From Atherinomorus stipes (taxonomy: Eukaryota; Chordata; Actinopteri; Atheriniformes; Atherinidae), in assembly GCA_023101725.1 (NCBI GenBank), contig JALJCO010001384.1, forward strand, positions 1 to 64,000: 64,000 nucleotides of DNA, in the 5' to 3' direction. Below are positions 33,113 through 43,762 of this stretch, piece after piece (the first letter of the stretch is position 1; each line of letters starts with the position of its first letter). The position numbers and the translations under genes were made by a program. The notes beneath the pieces are model-generated. The model saw only the letters and a program-made list of their open reading frames with translations, had not been told where the DNA came from and ran no database searches.

Positions 33113-33618
33113 TGTAAGTGTTGTTAAGTGCTCATGTTTTGTAATTTATCTAATATTTTGTAAGTTTTATATTAATTTCATACTTCATGTAAACATAAGT
33201 CAAACTGTTTTTTATTCTGTTGCAAATGTTTATCGACTTATTTCCTGCCATTATGTTATATGGCTTTACAGTCATAATCTCGCGTTATTTGAGGTTAGTC
33301 TCGCGAGATCTCGTAGTGAGCCACCGGGACATGAAGCTGAAAACTGTCCCGCTCGAGAGAGAGAGAAATGAAAACGTTTCACGGACTTAAACCCTCTTAC
33401 ACAACAAGCAGCCAACGAGGTATTTGTTTCTACTAACTTGTAATTGTTAGTTTATTGTTTATTATGTATTGAAATTTGTTTTGTACTCTGTGCATTCAAA
33501 GTTCTTACGGCATGGAGGCATGGAGACATCATGATGGAAACCCCAGTTGGCGTGCCTGTAAATAAATGCCCGTTCCAAAGAACCGACCTGTGTCTGTGAT
33601 GTTGTGAAGAGAGCTACA
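33113..33618 (+). repeat. 5' LTR of the BEL/Pao element
   Basis: 506 bp, TG...CA ends. It contains a perfect TCTCGCGAGA palindrome at 33299-33308, a motif known from vertebrate promoters, and an AATAAA near 33561. It differs from the 3' LTR by a one-base length change near 33355 and a C/T near 33375, by eye. Confidence 0.95.
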
Positions 33619-34559
33619 GTAAGAACTCGACTGCTCAACACGGGTGGAAAAGACAACAGCGTGCAACAAGGCAAAGGGAGCTCGTCGTGGTTCATCGTGC
33701 TTCACAGATATCCAAGCCATATCCCCATCCATCTCACTAAAGGCCACAGGAAATAGACTGGGTCAAAGTGCAACTTTCAAGCTATGGCCAAGAGGAGCTC
33801 TACCACAACAGCTAAGTTAAGGTGGTCTGAGAAGTGGACTTAGGAAAACTTGAATACTGCAAGTAAGGACTCAAGCCTATTAACAGTAAACCCCTAAAGT
33901 ATACAGTTTGGGAGGAGTCTATGTGCTGGTTATGTGGTTGTTGCACACTAAGTTGTAAAAGGTAAATATTTAACTTAAAGGGATTATTAAAGGAAGGTTA
34001 AAAATAGTGTTCTGTAAAAGTTACATTTGCATTTACATCTTGGAAAGACCAGAGGAGTTTCAGTATTAAGTTTAAGACAAACTCTAAAACAACTTGTTTC
34101 TGTTAAAGGTCAAAGAAAATTTATTTTAAGAACATTTACCTGGTTAAGATTTTTTTTGTGAAGTAATTAAGCTTAAAGAGTCACTTTACATGGAAGCAAT
34201 TACTTTCCTTTCAACCAAAGATACGGTGTTTTAATGTTTTTCTAAGAACACTGCTTCTGTGATTTAGTTTCATCTTAAATGTTGGGTTTGTGGTGATATT
34301 CACGTCTTACTGATGTGTTAAATTCAGAAAGGTAATCAGTGAAGCTAAGCTATTGACAGTAGTTAAACTAACAGTCGTTGCCAGCTTTTTCACTACTTAC
34401 TGTTACATACACTTACCCAGGTGTCATTTCTAGATTCTCATACAAAATCACAGATAAACAAATGATCCAGAGCTTCGCAAAACCCATGTTCACACAGTCA
34501 TAACAGAAGAAACAACGTCAATAACTAGTCGTTTCACAAAATTTTCAGACTGGTCTAGA
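33619..34559 (+). other. Internal non-coding part of the BEL/Pao element
   Basis: No gag-pol coding is visible. No clear tRNA primer-binding site (expected TGG at its start) is seen directly after the LTR. Confidence 0.55.
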
Positions 34560-36032
34560 TTGGTAAAGGCTATTGCCAGGCTCAGCAGATTTGTCAAAGA
34601 ATTCAAGGGGCTTCAACCAAGGACAAATGATGCAAGCAGCCTTGAAGAAAGAAGAGAAGCTGAAACGTTAATCATCAAGTTGGTACAAGAAGAAGCCTTT
34701 GCAGACATCATCCAAAGGATCAAATGTCAGAAAAAGGATACACTGAATAAATGCAACAAGCTTCACCAGTTAAATCCTTTTTTGGATGAAAACAACATCC
34801 TTAGGGTGGGAGGACGGCTGTCCCAGTCTGCTTTGCATCATGATGTGAAACATCCCGTCATTCTTCCAAAGAGATCCCACATCTCATCGCTGCTAGTCAA
34901 ACATTTTCATGAGCGCATATATCATCAAGGAAGAGGCATGACCATGAATGAGTTGCGCGCAAATGGTATTTGGATCTTGGGATGTGGACATTTAGTCTCT
35001 TCACACATACACAGGTGTGTGAAATGTAGGAGATACAGAAGAGTGACAGAAGTACAACAAATGGCAGATCTGCCTGAGGAGAGGACAGAAATGTCTCCCC
35101 TGTTCACTTACTGTGGTCTAGACTGTTTCGGCCCTTTCTTTGTGAAGGAAGGAAGAAGGGAATTGAAACGTTACGGATTGTTGTTTACTTGTTTGTGCTC
35201 TAGAGCTGTACATATTGAGACACTAGATGACATGACAACAGACGCTTTCATGAACGCACTACGGACACTGATTGCAATTCGAGGTCCAGTGCGACAACTG
35301 AGATGTGACCAGGGAACGAACTTCATGGGTGCTAGGAGAGAACTGTCTGAGTTGCTGAAAGGAATGGATGAAGAACGCCAAAGAGCGATCGGTTGTGAAT
35401 TTGTCTTAAATGTCCCAGCGGCGAGTCATATGGGAGGAATCTGGGAGCGTCAAATTCGAACAATCAGAAGCATCCTAACAGCTATGCTTGATAAGTCTGC
35501 CAGCAGGATGGACACCGCATCACTTAGGACATTTATGTATGAAACTATGGCCATAATCAACAGCAGGCCACTGAGTGTTGAGCATCTCCATGATCCTACT
35601 GGCCCAGAACCTCTCACTCCTAACCACATACTGACCATGAAGTCATCCATTATTCTTCCCCCACCTGGACAGTTCTGTAAGGAAGACCTGTACCTGCATA
35701 AAAGATGGAAAAGGGTACAGTTTCTTGTCAATGAGTTCTGGCAACGGTGGAAACGGGAGTACCTACTGAATCTTCAGCGGCGACAGAAATGGCCAAGACC
35801 ATCACGGAACTCACAAGTCGGAGATATTGTGATTTTACAGGAGGATAGTGCACCACGGACTGAGTGGAAACTGGCACGAGTGGTAGAAGTTTATCCCAGT
35901 GCTGATGGCATGGTGCGGAAGCTCAAACTCCTACTAAGCAACACAACAGTTGATAAAGGGAAACCACTCACAAAATTAGTTCACTTAGAGAGACCAATAC
36001 ACAAGGTAGTCACCTTGCTTGAGACCACTTAA
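34560..36032 (+). CDS. BEL/Pao integrase and C-terminal domain (intact frame)
   Basis: The 490-residue frame starts in the linker after RNase H. The integrase zinc-binding HHCC module covers roughly residues 100-160 (HFHERIYHQG, HRCVKCRR). The three catalytic acidic residues are in GLDCFGPFFV, LRCDQGTNFMG and GGIWERQIRTIR. A conserved tail follows (NEFWQRWKREYL, VGDIVILQED), matching the DUF5641-type end of Pao pol. All key residues are present. The upstream pol is deleted and the ATG may be incidental, so the element cannot move by itself. Integrases of this family join the cDNA ends to host DNA in the nucleus. Confidence 0.92.
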   Translation: MVKAIARLSRFVKEFKGLQPRTNDASSLEERREAETLIIKLVQEEAFADIIQRIKCQKKDTLNKCNKLHQLNPFLDENNILRVGGRLSQSALHHDVKHPVILPKRSHISSLLVKHFHERIYHQGRGMTMNELRANGIWILGCGHLVSSHIHRCVKCRRYRRVTEVQQMADLPEERTEMSPLFTYCGLDCFGPFFVKEGRRELKRYGLLFTCLCSRAVHIETLDDMTTDAFMNALRTLIAIRGPVRQLRCDQGTNFMGARRELSELLKGMDEERQRAIGCEFVLNVPAASHMGGIWERQIRTIRSILTAMLDKSASRMDTASLRTFMYETMAIINSRPLSVEHLHDPTGPEPLTPNHILTMKSSIILPPPGQFCKEDLYLHKRWKRVQFLVNEFWQRWKREYLLNLQRRQKWPRPSRNSQVGDIVILQEDSAPRTEWKLARVVEVYPSADGMVRKLKLLLSNTTVDKGKPLTKLVHLERPIHKVVTLLETT

Positions 36033-36152
36033 GTCAAGCACATTAAAATCCTCTATTAACTATTCAGAGCACACTTATTTGCTGCTTACTATCTTGTAAC
36101 AACACCCTAAAATAAAATCACACATCTCAAGTCAATGTGTAATTGGTGGGAG

Positions 36153-36659
36153 TGTAAGTGTTGTTAAGTGCTCATGTTTTGTAATTTATCTAATATTTTG
36201 TAAGTTTTATATTAATTTCATACTTCATGTAAACATAAGTCAAACTGTTTTTTATTCTGTTGCAAATGTTTATCGACTTATTTCCTGCCATTATGTTATA
36301 TGGCTTTACAGTCATAATCTCGCGTTATTTGAGGTTAGTCTCGCGAGATCTCGTAGTGAGCCACCGGGACATGAAGCTGAAAACTGTCCCGCTCAGAGAG
36401 AGAGAGAAATGAAAATGTTTCACGGACTTAAACCCTCTTACACAACAAGCAGCCAACGAGGTATTTGTTTCTACTAACTTGTAATTGTTAGTTTATTGTT
36501 TATTATGTATTGAAATTTGTTTTGTACTCTGTGCATTCAAAGTTCTTACGGCATGGAGGCATGGAGACATCATGATGGAAACCCCAGTTGGCGTGCCTGT
36601 AAATAAATGCCCGTTCCAAAGAACCGACCTGTGTCTGTGATGTTGTGAAGAGAGCTACA
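36153..36659 (+). repeat. 3' LTR of the BEL/Pao element
   Basis: 507 bp, nearly identical to the 5' LTR, with TCTCGCGAGA at 36339-36348. A purine-rich GGTGGGAG directly before it may be the polypurine tract. Confidence 0.95.
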
Positions 36660-36664
36660 GAGAA

Positions 36665-36955
36665 CGTCTAAAACTCAGCTGTGTCTGGAGTTCAGGCGTC
36701 TCTTCTAAATCTGACCTGCAGACGTGTTACGAGCCTGAACAGAAGCCCGACTGCTACAAAGCTGTCAGATCATTACAAACATACTTCCATGAGTCGTCTG
36801 TCTGCACTGCTTCTTTTTATTACAGACAAACCAGTAAATCCCAGCAGTGTCCCAGTAAGAGATAAAACTGCTCTTTCTTTCCCAGGAAGAGTGAGAAACG
36901 TGTATGTGCAGCATACAGTATGTTTATTTAGTATTTACTGTCAGTAATCTGATGG
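36665..36955. other. LINE-linked segment shared with 60895-60975
   Basis: The part from about 36890 to 36955 matches the reverse complement of about 60905-60975 (GTGAGAAACGTGTATGTGCA..CTGATGGCTGCT). In the other copy it joins directly to the LINE, so it is LINE sequence. The rest is not recognised. Confidence 0.5.
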
Positions 36956-37347
36956 CTGCTCTGTATGGGGTGCCAAGTGTAAAATTTTACTATAAAGGTT
37001 TTAGCAGAAAGTTTTTCATTATTTATGTAATTTTGCTCATATTTAGCCTATTTCCCCCTACATTTAACTTAACCTTAAATCACATACAACCTTAAATCTA
37101 AATATTGATGCTAGGTCTAAATGTTTCATTCTAAATGCTATATCTTAAATCTAAATGTTACATTGTATATCTAAATGCTATATCTTAAATCTAAATGTTA
37201 AATACTAAATCTAAATATTGTATTTATATCTAAATGCTAAATATTAAATCTAAATCTTAAATTTATATCTAAATGTTAAATATTAAATCTAAATCTTAAA
37301 TTTATATCTAAATGTTAAATATTAAATCTAAATGTTACATTTTATAT
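36956..37347 (+). repeat. AT-rich tandem repeat (TAAATCTAAATGTT-like)
   Basis: From about 37080 to 37345 the sequence is built of variants of TAAATCTAAATGTTA, TATATCTAAATGCTA and similar. It belongs to an insertion that splits the LINE segment, because the copy at 60890-60975 lacks it. Confidence 0.8.
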
Positions 37348-37555
37348 ATAGACTGGGGAAGCGTGGCTGCCATATCGCGCCTATGGCCCCTCCGACCACC
37401 ACCGGAACCATTCACATTACCAGCAGTGCCCCCACTGGAGGCAAGGATGGTTAAGTGGACACAACGACTCATGGCTGGGGGATCGGGATTCAAACCACCG
37501 ATCCTTCGATCATTGGCCGACCTGCTCTACCGCCTGAGCCACAGCCGCCCCAGTA
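37348..37555 (-). repeat. tRNA-like SINE (second type)
   Basis: The minus strand starts GGGGCGGCTGTGGCTCAGGC and carries a box A-like TGGCTCAGGCGGTAGAGC and a box B-like GGTTTGAATCC with tRNA-like spacing. The body then continues past where a tRNA would end. It is read as a SINE, not a functional tRNA, because no complete cloverleaf is formed. Confidence 0.7.
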
Positions 37556-37559
37556 AGTA

Positions 37560-37885
37560 ATGACAGCGTAATGACACAGTAAGATATGACAGCGCGGGTT
37601 TCCATGGAAATAAAGAGACGTTGGCAGAAACAATGGGAGGAAGAGAGGAAAGGAAGGTGGTTTTACAGGATACAACAGACAGTGAAAGAGATAAATATAA
37701 TTAGAGAGCCTTTTAAAAGAAAGGGGTTTGAAAAAGGGGGGGGGAAAAGGGGAAAAAAAGAAAAGGGAGAAAGGGGAAAAAGGGACAAGAGAGGATGACT
37801 ACAGGACATGGGAAGTACTACAAGGTTATGTCAAGACTGAGAATGGGACATACTGGGCTTAATGGTACATTGTATACTGCACCAC
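37560..37885 (+). mobile_element. LINE C-terminal fragment with purine-rich insertion
   Basis: The reading MTARVSMEIKRRWQKQWEEE matches the start of the fragment at 60889 on the minus strand. After ..RIQQTV the frame is broken by about 95 bp of G/A-rich sequence (37692-37785), then matching resumes to about 37877. The minus-strand copy lacks the purine-rich insert. Confidence 0.75.
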
Positions 37886-38390
37886 ACAACATCCAACAAA
37901 AGACGTAAAATGCACAGCACATAATACAGTAGGTCTAGATCGGAGGAAGACGCGTTGTCCTTTGTCCTTTTTCTCTTATAACCTTTTGACCGTGGAAATA
38001 CTAAATAATCCCTATCTTTTTCAGTTTCTAACAAAAACGCCATATCTGCCATGGTCCTCCTGTGTTTAGCTTCTATCTTTCTTGAATCTCCCTACGTCAC
38101 AAAACCCCCACGTGGGTCAAATGCGTGAAGACAACATGAAGACAAGCAATCAGCAGCCAGCTGGATCGGTTGTGAAAAGTTTGGCTTGAAGTCGATCGAG
38201 AAGAAAGAGGATAAGATTTATTAATGCAGATCCGTCACTGTAACTATTTTCAGGTGTACAAATAGATCTGATGTGTCAGTCGGCAGCATCAGTAGATCAG
38301 TACTGATCATCTTTGTTTATTGTTTGTACAGCTGCTGGAGGCGAGACAGCACGCGCCGGGTGACAGGTGGACACGTGGAGCAGCGTCACC
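37886..38390. other. Intergenic DNA, no gene assigned
   Basis: Short frames only. A minus-strand frame near 38052 (MADMAFLLETEKDRDYL) has no recognised match. Confidence 0.4.
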
Positions 38391-38708
38391 ATGGACCTCA
38401 TGTCTGACACGGACGACCCATCGTCAGCCGGGTTTCTGGGTCCAACAACCTCCGTTCTCGCGCAGCCAAGAATTATCAGAGCTTGGCGCGATGCTCCAGG
38501 AAAGTTAGAGGCAAACTGGGCAACACCACCGCCGTCCGTCAGGTGGACAGAATGGATCCTGACAGTTCATTCGACGCACTGTAACTGGAGTTTGGCTTGT
38601 TGTCTCAATGTTTTTTTAAATCGCTTGTTCACTGTTTTAGTGGAGGTGTGTGTGTATGTGTGTGTTTGTACCAATAAAGCTCTTTTCTTTGAAGATGCAC
38701 CTCCCTAA
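38391..38708 (+). CDS. Short ORF of unknown nature
   Basis: An in-frame ATG opens MDLMSDTDDPSSAGFLG and runs about 105 codons. A splice-acceptor-like TTGTTTGTACAG lies at about 38319-38330, and an AATAAA near 38673 lies within the frame. The first 55 residues look protein-like; the later part reads through a GT-rich stretch and looks non-coding. It may be the last exon of a gene, a retrocopy fragment or chance. No family is recognised. Confidence 0.25.
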   Translation: MDLMSDTDDPSSAGFLGPTTSVLAQPRIIRAWRDAPGKLEANWATPPPSVRWTEWILTVHSTHCNWSLACCLNVFLNRLFTVLVEVCVYVCVCTNKALFFEDAPP

Positions 38709-38710
38709 CC

Positions 38711-39330
38711 AACTTTTTTTTATGCCATTCATATCATTCGTGTCTGATCATGCCATTAAGTTATAGGCACGACAAATTCATTTGTAGGTCTACACATCTC
38801 ATGTCCAGGACAGTTCAAAGTGCTTTACATAAAACAAAAGCCTTATACAGGGTGCAGAAAAAGGTAAAAGAATAAAAGAGTAAAAAGCACGATTTATAAT
38901 TAAAAGAGTCATATAGACTGAACATGAATGTAACAACCCTGGGTAACCAATAGTGATGCATCTCCCGACTATGTAAACAATAGTGACGTATCTACCCACC
39001 AATCATGAAGGATATTTTCTTGTTTGACAGTAGTGGTTCATCCAAAGGTGAGAGAGAATTTCAGACCAGCCAGATCTTCTCTGAGCAGGCGCAGTATTGC
39101 TGCTTCTCATATGCTAATTAGTCATTACCAGCCAACAGTGTCACTCACAGCTGGTTTCGCTCCATCCATATGCTAATTAGGGCCGTTAGCGCGTGCGCAC
39201 TTGCCATGGTTCATTTCTGACAATATGTGGCACAGATGAATATGACGTTTTAAGGGTGTAAAACTGTCAGGAACTGCCGAAAATCAGGTTCATTTCCATG
39301 CGTTTATGGGGACGGAAATCTGAGTTATCA
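38711..39330. other. Intergenic DNA with a short LINE-tail-like piece
   Basis: GGACAGTTCAAAGTGCTTTA at about 38809 resembles fish LINE 3'UTRs. Nothing else is recognised. Confidence 0.4.
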
Positions 39331-39334
39331 TGCA

Positions 39335-40986
39335 GTGACAGTCATGCTAAAAGTCATGCTAATGTACCATGTAGTTAGGAGAAAACCATTGATCAGAGCT
39401 CTTACTTTTATCATTCAACAGCTCGTCTCAGTGGGAATCAGCCTACTCTGAATTCCTGCTCTTCTTCAGTCCCAGGATGCTTTTCATATTTCTCCACTTC
39501 CAGGGACTTGCTGTGTTTTGTTTTTCTTTGTTGAATCCCTGCTGCAGCTTGACTAGTCTGTGGTTTGAGATCTTTTGCAGATGGACCGTTTCCATGGAAA
39601 CAGAACGCAGAACCCTTTGCAAAATTTGTGCATTCTATTTGCATTCTTTAAATGACAACCATTGTAACAGTCATGCTAACATTTATGCTAGCAGCCATGC
39701 TACAGGCACTTTAACAGTCAAGCTAACAGCATTGCTAATAGTCAAGCCAACAGTCATTCTATCCATCAAGTTAAAAGAAATCCTAGCAGTCATGCTAACA
39801 GCAAGGCTAATAATAACTTTAATTATCATTTTAACAATCATTTTAAAACTCATGCTATGAAGTCAGTTTGACTATCACGCTAATGGTCATGTTAGAAATT
39901 ATGCTAGCAGTCATTCTGATAGTGATGCTAATAGTCATGCTAACAGTCACATTAAAAGCAATTCTAGCTGTCATGCTAGCTATCATGTTAACAGCAATGC
40001 TAACAGTAATGCTAAAGGTCATGCTATCAGTCAGGTTAAAAGCAATCTTAGCAGTAAAACAGTGATGCTAACAGTCAGGCTAACAGTCATGCTATCAATC
40101 AGGTTGACTGTCATGCTAACAGTGATGTTAACAGTCAGGGTAATTATAATGTGAACATTCATGCCAAAGGTAATGCCATCAGTCAGGTTAACTGTCATGC
40201 TAAGAGTCCGGTTAAGATTCATGCTAGCAGTCATGCTAACAGTGATTCTCATCGTGATGCTAAAAGTCATGCTATCAGTCAGTTTGACTGTCATGCTAAT
40301 GGTCAGGTTAGAACTTATGCTAGCAGTCATGCTAACAGCATTGCTAATAGGCAAGCTAACAGTCATTCTATCCATTAAGTTAAAAGAAATCCTATTAGTC
40401 ATGCGAACAGTGAGGCTAATATTAAGTTTAATTATCATACTAACAATCATTTTAAAACTTATGCTAGCAGTCATTCTGTTCCATTTTCCTCGGAACTGGG
40501 AAGTGGGAACTGGGGGGTGACGTCACACCCGACCAACTTGTGTTCCAGCTCACTGGTCGGAAAACCAGTTAACAACCTAGCAAAACAACGTGTTTGCTAA
40601 GGCTATTGCTATTAGCCGTTGTTAGCACAGCTGGCGTTGTAGTTCACATATACCACATGAAAAATGTGAATTACACTACAGTAGCTTCCCCCTACATCTC
40701 CAATACTACGTGTAGGACTGATTTATGCAACAAAATATAAGTAAGAAGTGTAAATAAATGTAACATTACAGAAGCTTCTAAAACTGCTAACACAGGGCGC
40801 GGCCATCTTTAAATCTGAACTCGGAGCTGCGAGAGTTGTCCGACTTTCCGAGTGGGAAATCCGACTTCAGGGGGCAGTTCCAGTTGAAACTTCCTACTCA
40901 GAACTGGGAATTTCCGACTTCCGAGTTGAAATGAAATGCAGCATTACTATCAGTCAGATTAAAAGCAATTCTAGCTGTCGTGCTAT
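39335..40986. repeat. Degenerate 12-bp minisatellite (GCTAACAGTCAT)
   Basis: The main array runs 39660-40478 with outliers at 39335-39370 and 40945-40986. Units are variants of GCTAACAGTCAT. Because 12 is a multiple of 3 and few units contain stops, several long frames with 4-residue periodicity appear on both strands; these are artefacts. A MITE (about 40479-40941) splits the array. Confidence 0.9.
40479..40941. mobile_element. MITE inserted in the minisatellite
   Basis: The left end reads CCTCGGAACTGGGAAGTGGG. The right end reads TTTCCGACTTCCGAGTTGAA, its imperfect inverted repeat. Array units continue on both sides. Exact target duplication not determined. Confidence 0.65.
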
Positions 40987-41049
40987 TTTTTCTATTTTCA
41001 ATAGCTTTCTTGGATGACAAGACAGTGCTTATATTTGTGGCAGTTGATG

Positions 41050-41470
41050 GTCCTGTCACTATGCCTCCGACTGATCATGTGCCACTACCACGCTACTTGG
41101 CCACAGGGATGTCCCTTTGGCTGAATGTTCAGCGCGCATGACTTTCACCTGGGAGTCTGGGGTTCAAAGCCCGCCTGCGCCCTCTGTTGCGTACCTTGCC
41201 ACATTCTGGCGTTGTCAGGCAGGATCCATGTGAAATGCTGGTAAACAGTCCATGGATTCATAATGGGTGGCACCCTGGGCAGAGCACAAGGATGTGCTTG
41301 TGAAAAAAGAGGGGGAGAGATGTGACAGTGTGGGGTCCTGTCGCTATACCTCCGACTGATCATGCACCCTGGCTACTTGGCCACAGGGATGTCCCTTTGG
41401 CTGAATGGTCAGCGTGCATGACTTTTACCCGGGAGTCTGGAGTCTGTTGCGTACCTTGCCACATATTGCC
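41050..41470 (+). repeat. Two direct copies of a tRNA-like sequence
   Basis: About 110 bp beginning CCTGTCACTATGCCTCCGAC is repeated at about 41335. Each has GTCCCTTTGGCTGAATG.TCAGCG, a box A-like element, and copy 1 has a box B-like GGGTTCAAAGC. It may be a tRNA-derived SINE with a partial duplication. A perfect tRNA fold is not evident. Confidence 0.45.
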
Positions 41471-41579
41471 AAAGCATATAAACTTAAAATAATATCAAAC
41501 ACATATCAAACAAAAATACAATGTCAAACAATATCATACAAACATTCAAAAACAGTATGTTTTGTTCACAACATATGTA

Positions 41580-41996
41580 TTTACAGGGTTACACAGTTAT
41601 GTGGTGTTTCCGTGGTCATCCCTCAGTCTGTGGCAGGAGGACACATACTCAGCTGCTCGTCTGCAGCACTTTGGTTTCTCACCTAAAATATATTTTAATT
41701 TCTCCTCATCTGGGAGTGACTCAAATTCTGTACAGTGGTTTTTAAATCTGGAAAGTACATTTGTCTAATTTCTTTATATTTATCACAATGGAGTAGGAAA
41801 TGTTGCTCTGTCTCCATTTGTCCCTGTGAGCAGAGTCTGTCCTCCCTGGGAGTCCAGGTCTTTCTGTGTCGGCCAGTTTCCAGAGCCAGACTGTGCCCAC
41901 TCAGTCTGTATCTGGTCAGAGTCTTTCTGAAGATGTGGTCAGATATGGTGGGTTCTTCCAATGACTCGGCCTTCCAGCGATTCAGTTTTTTATGCA
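41580..41996 (-). mobile_element. LINE C-terminal fragment
   Basis: The minus strand reads LTRYRLSGHSLALETGRHRK and METEQHFLLHCDKYKEIR, a zinc-knuckle-like region at the end of many fish LINE ORFs, then AEYVSSCHRLRDD. The 5' end abuts arm B' at 41997. It marks the inner border of the inverted duplication. Confidence 0.75.
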
Positions 41997-42182
41997 AGTT
42001 ATCAGGCTTTTAAGAACACCCACTACTAGTCCCAATTATCTGACAGCTTACTTTTTCTAACTGGTTCATCTGGCAGTGCCTTGGAGGATAGTATTGTGAG
42101 AACCATCTGTGATTCTTTGACACATGCGTTTCCTTTTCAGCACTTTGGCTCCTCAATGACAAGCAGAAAAGTTGCTGTATCA

Positions 42183-42330
42183 GCAGCGGTGGCGTGGTGG
42201 TTAGCACTGCAGTCTCACAGCAAGGTTGCTGGTTTGATCCTTGGCTGGGGAGGGGTTGGAACCGTAGCAAGTTCTCTGTGTATGTGTGGGTTCTCTCCGG
42301 GTACTCCGGCTTCCTCCCACAATCTAAAGA
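42183..42330 (+). repeat. tRNA-derived SINE fragment (arm B')
   Basis: The inverted counterpart of 29395-29542. It begins GCGGTGGCGTGGTGGTTAGC and is truncated at the same point. Confidence 0.8.
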
Positions 42331-42399
42331 CATGTACGTTTGGGAAACAGATCTCCCTGGCAAAAGAGACTGTGTGTCTTAATGGGACTTACCTGTAGA

Positions 42400-43340
42400 A
42401 ATACACAAAATGGCCAATGACACGGTCTGACACTGACTAGTCAGGACTTTATATCAAGAAATCCAAATAAGGTGTCCTGCAGACCACTTTCTGTTTACCA
42501 GAGGAAAGTTGACTAAACTACACCAATTAAAACCTGTTCAGTCACTTGTTAGTAGATCTTGGAAGACGGGAAGGGGTCACTCTGGGTGTGACACTGACCT
42601 CGTGACCTGCCCCCAGAACCCGTACTTCTCCATTGATCCCAGTGGAGCCAATTAAACAGGATCCCCCACAATTAAACTGGAAACTGTTACCTTTTCTAGA
42701 CCCCTATTTCAAGGTCTATAGTTTTATTGATTTTTTTGGTCACAAATAAAGTTCATACAATGACTGAAAACATCAGCAAGGACACTCTGGACAAAGGACT
42801 TTCAGATTATGTGTTAATCAGAACAATACAGAGCACACAGCTGCACAGCAAGCAAGTCACATCCTATTCTTGACTGGATTTTTCTTTTCCTGACCAATTC
42901 TTTTAACAATACTCTGCTCAGTCCTTCTCACTTTCTCTTCTCACCTCCGTGTTCTTGATTCAAACCTGGTGACTCTTCTTAAAGGTGTTACATAATATTT
43001 CTAAGAAAATAAAGTCTAATAAACTAAATGCTGCATATTTTCTATCAAGCACTTGTAAAAATATTGACAGAAAAATGGTTACATTAGAAACAGAAAACAG
43101 CTACATTTCATACAGGAGTAGATAAAAAAGGAAAATATAAAATGATTATATTTGATTTATAAGTCATGAAGTTAGATGAAATAAGAGTGGAGGACGCAGA
43201 CACAAAAACTCTTGACAAAAAAAAGTCAGGATGAGCAGACAGGGATTCAAGTCAGGTCAAATTTATCTTAAAGGCTGAGCTGGATTTTATTCCTAAATGT
43301 TAGCCAAGCTAACGTTAGCAATTGTCGGTGATTTAATATA
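42400..43340. other. Arm B' sequence, no gene seen
   Basis: Conserved with 28425-29290 up to about 43296. Only short frames occur. Confidence 0.45.
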
Positions 43341-43355
43341 AAATAAAATAAATGG

Positions 43356-43749
43356 GGGCTACACGGTGGTGTGGTGGTTAGCACCGCAGTCTCACAGTAA
43401 GGTCGTCGCTGGTTCGATTCCCGGCTGGGGAGGGGGTTTGAACAATTCCAACTGTGGCCTTCCTGTGTGGAGTTTGCATGTTCTCCCCGTGTATGCGTGG
43501 GTTCTCTCCGGGTACTCCGGCTTCCTCCCACCGTCCAAAGACATGCATGTTAGGTTAATTGATCACTCTAAATTGCCCCTAGGTATGAATGTGACTGTGA
43601 CTGGTTGTCTGTCTCTCTGTGTTGGCCCTGCGACAGACTGGCGACCTGTCCAGGGTGTATCCTGCCTCTTGCCTGATAATAGCTGGGATAGGCTCCAGCA
43701 ACCCCCGTGACCCTGAACTGGATAAGCGGTACAGAAAATGAATGAATGA
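43356..43749 (+). repeat. Full-length tRNA-derived SINE with 13-bp target duplication
   Basis: The head GGGCTACACGGTGGTGTGGT carries box A (TGGTGGTTAGCA) and a perfect box B (GGTTCGATTCC). The body contains the familiar CTCCGGGTACTCCGGCTTCC block, and the tail ends in AATGAATGAATGA. The 13-bp duplication ATAAAATAAATGG lies at 43343-43355 and 43750-43762, proof of LINE-style insertion. It is absent from arm B. Confidence 0.92.
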
Positions 43750-43762
43750 ATAAAATAAATGG

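Larger units (their letters stand above)
33113..36659 (+). mobile_element. BEL/Pao retrotransposon, internally deleted, paired LTRs
   Basis: Two nearly identical LTRs (33113-33618 and 36153-36659) bound an internal region of about 2.5 kb. The LTRs begin TGTAAGTG and end AGCTACA. The 5-bp target duplication GAGAA lies at 33108-33112 and 36660-36664. The internal region has about 940 bp without coding, then a 490-codon integrase frame. Gag, protease, RT and RNase H are missing. Few LTR differences point to recent insertion. Confidence 0.95.

Noticed and set aside
40031..40520. Long frames with repeating MLTVMLIV-like or SHANSH-like peptides
   Set aside because: They translate the 12-bp minisatellite; periodicity and open frames on both strands show they are artefacts.
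43356..43749. Functional tRNA gene
   Set aside because: Box A and B are present but the body, tail and 13-bp target duplication identify a SINE; the same reasoning applies to 37348-37555.
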